NCBI GenBank assembly: GCA_049975425.1
Contig: JBNGDI010000042.1
Location: 1 to 20,107, forward strand
DNA: 20,107 nucleotides
Direction of reading: 5' to 3'
DNA from: HyVt-105 sp049975425
GTDB taxonomy: Bacteria > Bacteroidota > Bacteroidia > Bacteroidales > VadinHA17
Part shown: positions 15,542 to 20,107 of the stretch, piece after piece
How positions within the stretch are numbered: the stretch's first letter is position 1
How the letters are laid out: each line of letters opens with the position of its first letter
Notes under the pieces: generated by a model
The model's input: the letters and a program-made list of their open reading frames with translations, nothing else
Database searches by the model: none
Told to the model about the DNA's origin: nothing
Position numbers and translations under genes: made by a program

Positions 15542-16114
15542 CTATTTCACGGCGGTGGTCGAAATCATCATCGAGCCAGTAACGGTAAGCTGTAACGCTG
15601 GCATTATGTGCCCGGGGATCTGTTTTAAGGAAAAGCGGTTAACCGGACTGCTCCATTGCCCGGCATTGTCCAGGAAACGGAAATGGATTACATGTAGCCC
15701 GGAAGGAAGTTGTGTTAAGTCAGGATGAGTATCGAACACATCAACCTCACTCCCGGAAAGGCTTATGGTCACCGCCTGATCGAATGCATTGCCGGCCCAG
15801 TACTGGCAGGCTATGATTTGACGACCAGGGGTGGGTAGGGAGGGATTTTTCAGGAAAAACCGGCTGAGCGGAACACTCCACTTGCCTTCCGTATCAAGGA
15901 AAGAGAATTGAAGAAGATGCAGCCCGTTACCCAGTTCACGGGCAGGAATGGGGTCGGCCATCCGGAACACACTTACTGGATCAAATTTTTCTTCCACCAG
16001 GGTGTTTATATCCTGGTCGAACCAGTACCGGTATCCTGCTATGCGGTTCTGTGGAAACAGCTTAAGAACCGTTAATACCGTAAGAAGCAGGATCGAAAGG
16101 ATGATTCTTTTCAT
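15542..16114 (-). CDS. Secreted repeat protein, 5' part of a frameshifted gene
   Basis: This 190-residue fragment has a signal peptide (residues 1-22, MKRIILSILLL...KLFPQ). Two copies follow of a roughly 65-75 residue module that opens with YxYW and closes with LxxGLHxxxFxFxDxxGxWSxPxxRF. Copy 1 has AGYRYWFDQDIN and FSFLDTEGKWSVPLSRFF. Copy 2 has CQYWAGNAFDQ and FRFLDNAGQWSSPVNRFSLK. After FSLK the frame changes into unrelated sequence (QIPGHIMPALQLTV...) and stops. The other frame continues the pattern, so this is one gene of about 529 codons broken at the T-run 15623-15626. Its start overlaps the beta-helix gene stop by one base (TAATG), which indicates translational coupling. The module is common in Bacteroidota surface proteins, but I know of no function for it. 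Confidence 0.82.
   Translation of the reverse strand: MKRIILSILLLTVLTVLKLFPQNRIAGYRYWFDQDINTLVEEKFDPVSVFRMADPIPARELGNGLHLLQFSFLDTEGKWSVPLSRFFLKNPSLPTPGRQIIACQYWAGNAFDQAVTISLSGSEVDVFDTHPDLTQLPSGLHVIHFRFLDNAGQWSSPVNRFSLKQIPGHIMPALQLTVTGSMMISTTAVK
15623..15626 (-). other. Frameshift site joining the two parts of the T9SS protein
   Basis: On the minus strand the reading is TCC TTA AAA CAG in the upstream frame. The downstream module is read as CTT AAA ACA GAT. One extra A in the A-run (five instead of the four present) would join the frames as FSLKTDPRAHNASVTAYRYW. A one-base loss, either an assembly or sequencing error or a real mutation, explains this better than programmed slippage. The site does not form a standard X XXY YYZ heptamer. 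Confidence 0.75.
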
Positions 16115-17151
16115 TATTCCTCCTGTTGTGCCTTTACGGTGATCTCTACCTGCAGCATACCGTTCTCATCAGTAGCCGGAGCGATGATGGCCTCGCTGAT
16201 GTGGGGATTCTGGGGAACTGCTCCTTCCCGGAAAGGAAAGGCACCGCCGTAAATGCCTGTCTCGCTTCCGTCATGCCCGGTATACGTGGCGGCTGCATCC
16301 GGCAGGAGGTGGTAATCGTGTGCGAAGTCGAAAACATATCCGCTCTGGTCAACATATACCATGGACAGATCGACGTTTAAATAATTGTCCAGTGCGGTAA
16401 CAGGATCACCCAACTGCACGGTTTCGCTGGCAAAAACATTCCTTTCAAAAATATTACCCGATGAGGATGTGGCAATGTAACTGACCGTGTTGTGGAAAAT
16501 ATTATTCCTGAACAGATTGTTCTGGACAAAGCGGAATACGCCATAGGAACCGGAATTCAGAAGAAAAATGTTGTTAGCCAGGGTGTTGCCTACACTCCGG
16601 TCAATCCGGTTCCCGAAAATGGAACCGGTGATGAGCGACCCGCTGACCCCTTCCATATCCACGTAGCCTTCCACCACACAGTACATGATAAGCAGGTTGT
16701 TGCTTACCACGGTAGCCGAGCCGTTTTTGGCCATATCGATGGAAGGATTTCCGGTAATCCTGCATCGAACGATGGCCAGGTTGTCAACCTGTACCGAAAA
16801 ATATTTTTCAATACTTTGGAATTCAAGTCCTTCCAGGTGCAGGTTGTCGGCGTTATCACCCACCAGGATACTGGTATTGGCAATGCTCGTGGGTGAAGTG
16901 GCCTGGGTGGAATCGGGATGAAAACCGGCTCCGAAAATGACCAGTTGTTTGTCAATCAGGTTGGGCGCTGTGAAACTCCCTCCGGAAAGATACAGGGTGT
17001 CTCCTGACTGTGCTTCCTCGTAGGCATCGATGAGTGGGGTGGCGCCCCCGTAAACAGCTACGGTGCCCTGGTTTTGTCTTACCACCGTTTGCTGTGCGGT
17101 TGTTTGAAGGAACAGACCGGCAGCAGCCATTAAGAGAATTAAATTTTTCAT
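16114..17151 (-). CDS. Secreted right-handed beta-helix protein
   Basis: This 345-residue protein has a signal peptide (about residues 1-20, ending TTAQ). A parallel beta-helix fold follows, of the kind found in pectate-lyase-like and other surface proteins. Repeated short rungs are visible as NLHLEGLEFQSIEKYF, NLAIVRCRITGNPSI, NLLIMYCVVEGYV, GSLITGSIFGNRI, NTLANNIFLLNS and NLFRNNIFHN. These are asparagine-rich, with period about 20-24 residues. The opening TPLIDAYEEAQSGDTLYLSGG is typical of such proteins, where the helix starts after a polymer-like 'DAxxxAxxGDT' motif. No catalytic residues can be named, so it may be structural or binding and not a lyase. The C-terminal part after about residue 285 is less regular and I see no T9SS sorting domain. 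It is the first gene of the minus-strand run and is coupled to the next by TAATG. Confidence 0.8.
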   Translation of the reverse strand: MKNLILLMAAAGLFLQTTAQQTVVRQNQGTVAVYGGATPLIDAYEEAQSGDTLYLSGGSFTAPNLIDKQLVIFGAGFHPDSTQATSPTSIANTSILVGDNADNLHLEGLEFQSIEKYFSVQVDNLAIVRCRITGNPSIDMAKNGSATVVSNNLLIMYCVVEGYVDMEGVSGSLITGSIFGNRIDRSVGNTLANNIFLLNSGSYGVFRFVQNNLFRNNIFHNTVSYIATSSSGNIFERNVFASETVQLGDPVTALDNYLNVDLSMVYVDQSGYVFDFAHDYHLLPDAAATYTGHDGSETGIYGGAFPFREGAVPQNPHISEAIIAPATDENGMLQVEITVKAQQEE

Positions 17152-17261
17152 GGTTATTCGCGTTATGTAAAAGGCAGATATAAAGTTGCGTTCCTAAAAT
17201 AGATATTCTGCAAAAAATAAGGTTATGAAAAAAACAGCTCATCCGTATCCGCAATCACTGG

Positions 17262-17290
17262 TTGAAATCGGTAATGAAATCATATATTTG
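17262..17290 (+). promoter_or_regulatory. Likely promoter of the esterase gene
   Basis: TTG (17262-17264) and TATATTTG (17283-17290) are separated by 18 nt. This is a good match to the Bacteroidota -33/-7 pattern on the + strand. An 86-nt leader follows before the ATG at 17377. The divergent beta-helix gene starts 225 nt away, and no equally good promoter for it is visible. Confidence 0.6.
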
Positions 17291-17376
17291 AATATCAGAT
17301 AAAACTATAGGATGATGCCGGTTATATAGAATAAAAATAAATTATTCCGGTTTTTATAAAAGAAAATTACAACAGG

Positions 17377-18336
17377 ATGAACGTTTCCGCCTATCTCTAT
17401 GCCCGTGGTTTATGTATTTTGCTGCTTACGGCCTTTGTTTCAGGATGTTTCTCGCCGCAAAATGCCGTCGCACCCAACGAGCCTGCACGCTACTACCTTG
17501 ATCACGAAGGAAGGGAAAGAACCTTTCTGGTGTATGAACCGGCCTCATGGAATAAAAATGAACCGCTTGCCCTGCTTTACTGCCTTCATGGCGGGGGAGG
17601 GACAGACCGGGGAATGATTTCGCTTACTAACGGTCGGTTCAATGAACTGGCCGAGCAGTACGGTTTTCTGGTGGTTTATCCCCAGGGGGTTGACCGTGGA
17701 TGGAACGACGGCCGGGAGGGAGATCATTCCACAGCGGCTTCTGAGAATATTGATGACGTGGGGTTTTTCAGAACCCTGAGTCAGGAGCTGAAAAAGAAAT
17801 ATCCGGTAAACGAGGAACGGGTTTTTACCTGCGGCATCAGCAACGGAGGGTTTATGTCGAACCGCCTGGCCTGTGAGCTGCCTGAACTGGTCTCCGGGGC
17901 TGCCCTGGTTACCGCTACCATGGGGAAAGAATATGCTTCTATGTGCCGGCCGGCAGCAGGAGTGGATATCCTCCTGATCAACGGGACCGATGATCCCCTG
18001 GTTCCCTGGGAAGGCGGACCCGTTCGGGTGTTGGGCCGGAAGCGGGGTGAAGTGCTTTCCACCCCCGAAGCGGTAAGGCGCTGGGTGGAAATCAATGGCT
18101 GTGATGCGGTTCCTGTGATAGAACACATCCCTGACCGGGACCCCGGGGACGGTACAACGGTGGTCAGACACAGATATCCCCACCCGGAAGGAACCCACGA
18201 AGTGGTTCTTCTGGAAGTAAGAGGAGGCGGCCATACCTGGCCCGGTGGCAGACAATACCTGGGGGAAAGACTGATCGGGAAAACTTCGCGTGATATCAAT
18301 GCCTGTGATATGATCTGGGAGTTTTTCTCCCGGTGA
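17377..18336 (+). CDS. PHB-depolymerase/CE1-like esterase lipoprotein
   Basis: This is a 319-residue alpha/beta-hydrolase of the PHB-depolymerase/feruloyl-esterase type. It has a lipoprotein signal peptide (FVSGC, C24), so it is expected on the cell envelope. The oxyanion region LLYCLHGGGGTDRGM precedes the nucleophile elbow GISNGG with S155. The likely acid is D205 or D206 in LLINGTDDPLVPW, and the likely base is H286 in VRGGGHTWPGG. VVYPQGVDRGWNDGR is characteristic of the family. Such enzymes cleave feruloyl, acetyl or polyester ester bonds, but the substrate cannot be told from the sequence. Divergence from a GH39/beta-helix run is compatible with hemicellulose side-chain removal, which is inference. 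It has its own consensus -7 box. Confidence 0.87.
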   Translation: MNVSAYLYARGLCILLLTAFVSGCFSPQNAVAPNEPARYYLDHEGRERTFLVYEPASWNKNEPLALLYCLHGGGGTDRGMISLTNGRFNELAEQYGFLVVYPQGVDRGWNDGREGDHSTAASENIDDVGFFRTLSQELKKKYPVNEERVFTCGISNGGFMSNRLACELPELVSGAALVTATMGKEYASMCRPAAGVDILLINGTDDPLVPWEGGPVRVLGRKRGEVLSTPEAVRRWVEINGCDAVPVIEHIPDRDPGDGTTVVRHRYPHPEGTHEVVLLEVRGGGHTWPGGRQYLGERLIGKTSRDINACDMIWEFFSR

Positions 18337-18376
18337 TTCTGATCGGTGCGCCGGATAAAATACGTTCAGGAATTCA

Positions 18377-18384
18377 TATATTTG
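18377..18384 (+). promoter_or_regulatory. -7 box TATATTTG upstream of the DUF6056-like gene
   Basis: This is a perfect TAnnTTTG match 39 nt before ATG 18424. It also argues for that start, because the earlier in-frame GTG at 18346 lies upstream of the box. No clear -33 TTTG is seen. Confidence 0.5.
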
Positions 18385-18423
18385 TTTTCCGGCCATACTG
18401 AACCGGCGGAAAAACGCATAGTC

Positions 18424-20010
18424 ATGTCGGATTATTCCATGTATTCCAGCAGGGACAGGGCTCCGGGAATAATCTTTGCACTCTGCCTGATAGTGTGCCT
18501 TCCCTTACTGATCCTGTGCCGGTACAACCACCCCCAGGCCGATGATTATACCCTTGCCGTGAGGGCGGAACAACGGAATTTCCAGGAGGATGTGGTAAGG
18601 GTGTATGAAAGGTGGTCGGGTCGGTACAGTGCTACCGCTATGTCGCGACTGAACCCCTTGCTTGATGGCGATCCTTCCGGTGCCGGGTGGGGGGCGGCCC
18701 TCCTGATCCTAACCACCGCCTGTGCGGTGTATTTCTCTGTGAACCGGATATATGGCAGAATTTCCGGAAAAAGGGAAAGAACCGCACTGGCTGCTTTTTT
18801 CATTCTACTGTATTTTACCCTGTTCCCTTCGCCGGCCGAGGGAATGTACTGGTTCTCCGGATACATAACCTATCAGGTGCCTGTGATCCTGACCCTGTTT
18901 CTGTGGGTATTGCTGTTGCGGAGTACCGAAGGGAAGTCAGGCATGGTGAGGGGAGTGTTGGCAGGTGCGCTGGTGTGCCTGATCGCCGGGTTCAACCTGG
19001 TTTCGCTGATTATCCTGTTTTTCCTGCTGGGATGGTTCAATCTGCAACATTACCTGGTTAACCGGAAATTCAGCCGGTTCTATGCCATCCTCCTGATCCT
19101 GATGCTGGCATGTGGACTTGTGTTTACACTTTCTCCCGGCCATTTCCGCAGGATGGAGGATTTCTCCTTTTCAGGGAATCTGCTGCTGAGTGTTTCCGGA
19201 GCTGCGGCCCAGACTATCTGGGCTTTCGCTCGATGGGGGATCCCTCTGGCCCTTTCATCGGTGCTGTATATCAGATGGTGGGGAGGCAGGATGCTGCCGG
19301 TCATTCAGGATCGGGAAAGAAGGGAAGGGGCTGGTCCTCTGGTGATGAGCCTCCTTTTTACCGGAATGCTGTTCCTGCTGTATTTTGCCTATGCATGGGT
19401 AACCGGTTCCAGACCCACGGGCCGGGTGGACAATGTGATTTTCCCGTTCTTCACCGCCGGCTGGTTCTGTTGCCTGCAGGAATGGATGTGGCGCCGGCCG
19501 CACATCCGGTTTTTCCGGATACTGAACAGATCTTATCTGGCATATACTACCGGTGTTTTGCTGCTGCTATGGTTGTTTTTCCCGGGAGGAAACCTGGCCG
19601 GGGCCTGGTCAGATTTGTTGACAGGCGAAGCACAGGCGTATGACAGGCAGTTGAAGGATCGGTACCGCATGATAAGGGCATGTGAAGAGGATACCTGTAG
19701 GGTTGCGGGCCTGACCGCCATGCCCCGAATGCTGTATTTCAGGGACCTGGCCGGAATAGAAGCTGAGGAAAATACCTACATCAACCGTGCATTTGCCAGA
19801 TACTTCGGTGTGGCCGCAGTAGCAGCCGATCCTCCGGCCCCGCCCGCGGAATACCGTTCCCTGCCATGGGAAGGCCGACTCAGAAAGTGGAGGCAGAAAT
19901 GGTTTGCGGCTGATGCTTTTATGGAAAAACGACGGCGGGGGAAAGATGATGTGTTTTTGAATAACATATTCGTTCAAATGTATTTTTTTAATGGGATTCG
20001 ACAGAATTGA
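18424..20010 (+). CDS. Polytopic membrane protein resembling DUF6056
   Basis: This 528-residue integral membrane protein has about ten hydrophobic segments (first about residues 15-32, last near 385-405) and a charged C-terminal domain of about 120 residues. Early motifs CRYNHPQADDYTLAVRAEQ and YERWSGRYSATAMSRLNPLL, and the later SPAEGMYWFSGYITYQVPV, resemble the DUF6056 family. That family has a GT-C-like layout with an early acidic pair (here ADDY) in the first extracytoplasmic loop, so a role in glycan or lipid-linked sugar transfer is possible but unproven. Start 18424 is preferred over the in-frame GTG at 18346 because a -7 box lies between them. It follows the esterase by 87 nt and probably has its own promoter. 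Nothing around it fixes a substrate. Confidence 0.72.
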   Translation: MSDYSMYSSRDRAPGIIFALCLIVCLPLLILCRYNHPQADDYTLAVRAEQRNFQEDVVRVYERWSGRYSATAMSRLNPLLDGDPSGAGWGAALLILTTACAVYFSVNRIYGRISGKRERTALAAFFILLYFTLFPSPAEGMYWFSGYITYQVPVILTLFLWVLLLRSTEGKSGMVRGVLAGALVCLIAGFNLVSLIILFFLLGWFNLQHYLVNRKFSRFYAILLILMLACGLVFTLSPGHFRRMEDFSFSGNLLLSVSGAAAQTIWAFARWGIPLALSSVLYIRWWGGRMLPVIQDRERREGAGPLVMSLLFTGMLFLLYFAYAWVTGSRPTGRVDNVIFPFFTAGWFCCLQEWMWRRPHIRFFRILNRSYLAYTTGVLLLLWLFFPGGNLAGAWSDLLTGEAQAYDRQLKDRYRMIRACEEDTCRVAGLTAMPRMLYFRDLAGIEAEENTYINRAFARYFGVAAVAADPPAPPAEYRSLPWEGRLRKWRQKWFAADAFMEKRRRGKDDVFLNNIFVQMYFFNGIRQN

Positions 20011-20037
20011 GAATTTGGAAATGCAGTTATCTCTATA

Positions 20038-20068
20038 GGTAACTACGTAGGTAACTACGTAGGTAACT
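20038..20068. repeat. Short tandem 12-mer repeat with CTACGTAG palindromes
   Basis: GGTAACTACGTA occurs twice in tandem (20038-20049 and 20050-20061), and a third copy begins at 20062 (GGTAACT) and then diverges. Each junction creates the perfect 8-bp palindrome CTACGTAG (20043-20050, 20055-20062). It lies just after the last gene, near the window end. It could be a small repeat or operator-like array, or an end-of-contig repeat. Confidence 0.7.
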
Positions 20069-20107
20069 GGCTATGTACTAATATAAGGCGCGCCCGTTTT
20101 TAATTTT

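Noticed and set aside
15615..15635. Programmed -1 ribosomal frameshifting in the T9SS gene
   Set aside because: The codons TCC TTA AAA CAG do not form a canonical X XXY YYZ slippery heptamer, and I see no convincing downstream structure. A missing base in the A-run is simpler.
17545..18396. A 283-codon open frame on the minus strand opposite the esterase gene
   Set aside because: It runs antisense to a gene with a clear signal peptide and catalytic motifs. Its translation is rich in H, P, R and S with no recognisable domain, which is typical of an antisense shadow in GC-balanced DNA.
20038..20073. A CRISPR array at the right edge
   Set aside because: The 12-bp units are contiguous with no spacers and are far shorter than CRISPR repeats.
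20087..20094. GGCGCGCC as a cloning-linker or vector remnant
   Set aside because: A single rare 8-bp palindrome is not enough, and no other vector sequence is visible.

Overview
The window reads as accessory and regulatory DNA from a member of the Bacteroidota, probably an environmental Bacteroidales or Marinilabiliales-type organism. Evidence for this includes a type IX secretion (T9SS) C-terminal sorting domain, PKD and 'gCDS' style adhesin modules, a FAS1 lipoprotein, 7TMR-DISM and SBP-type sensor kinases, and A-rich leaders without clear Shine-Dalgarno sites. Four + strand genes are preceded by the octamer TATATTTG, which fits the Bacteroidota -7 promoter consensus TAnnTTTG. A run of exactly 100 N (8393-8492) and a 5'-truncated first gene point to a draft scaffold or metagenome-assembled sequence.

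Region 1 (1-4960, +) is a copper/silver export operon. It holds the C-terminal third of a CusA-type RND pump, a CusC/TolC-like outer-membrane channel, a CusB-like adaptor carrying two extra metal-binding domains, and a small secreted HMA protein, and it ends in a strong intrinsic terminator. The first three genes overlap (4 and 14 nt), so they are probably translationally coupled.

Region 2 (5158-11591) is mostly sensory. It contains a hybrid histidine kinase with a periplasmic solute-binding sensor, a small lipoprotein on the minus strand, a multi-FAS1 lipoprotein interrupted by the assembly gap, a 7TMR-DISM histidine kinase, and a cold-shock protein with its own terminator. No separate DNA-binding response regulator is present, so the output partners of both kinases lie elsewhere.

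Region 3 (11624-17151, -) is a compact minus-strand run of secreted and envelope genes. In transcription order these are a beta-helix protein, a modular T9SS-sorted protein split by a one-base frameshift near 15623-15626, a GH39-type glycosidase lipoprotein, and a FemAB-like aminoacyltransferase. Overlapping or close starts suggest one transcript acting at the cell surface on glycans or cell wall.

Region 4 (17377-20107, +) is divergent from region 3. It holds a PHB-depolymerase/CE1-like esterase lipoprotein and a polytopic membrane protein resembling DUF6056. The right end has a short tandem repeat of a 12-mer containing the palindrome CTACGTAG.

I see no tRNA, rRNA, CRISPR array, transposase or phage gene. 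The most useful second-look items are the frameshifted T9SS protein with its three internal YRYW...GxWSxP modules, the collapsed FAS1 repeats (the gap length can be predicted), the multi-domain copper relay, and the two odd window ends.
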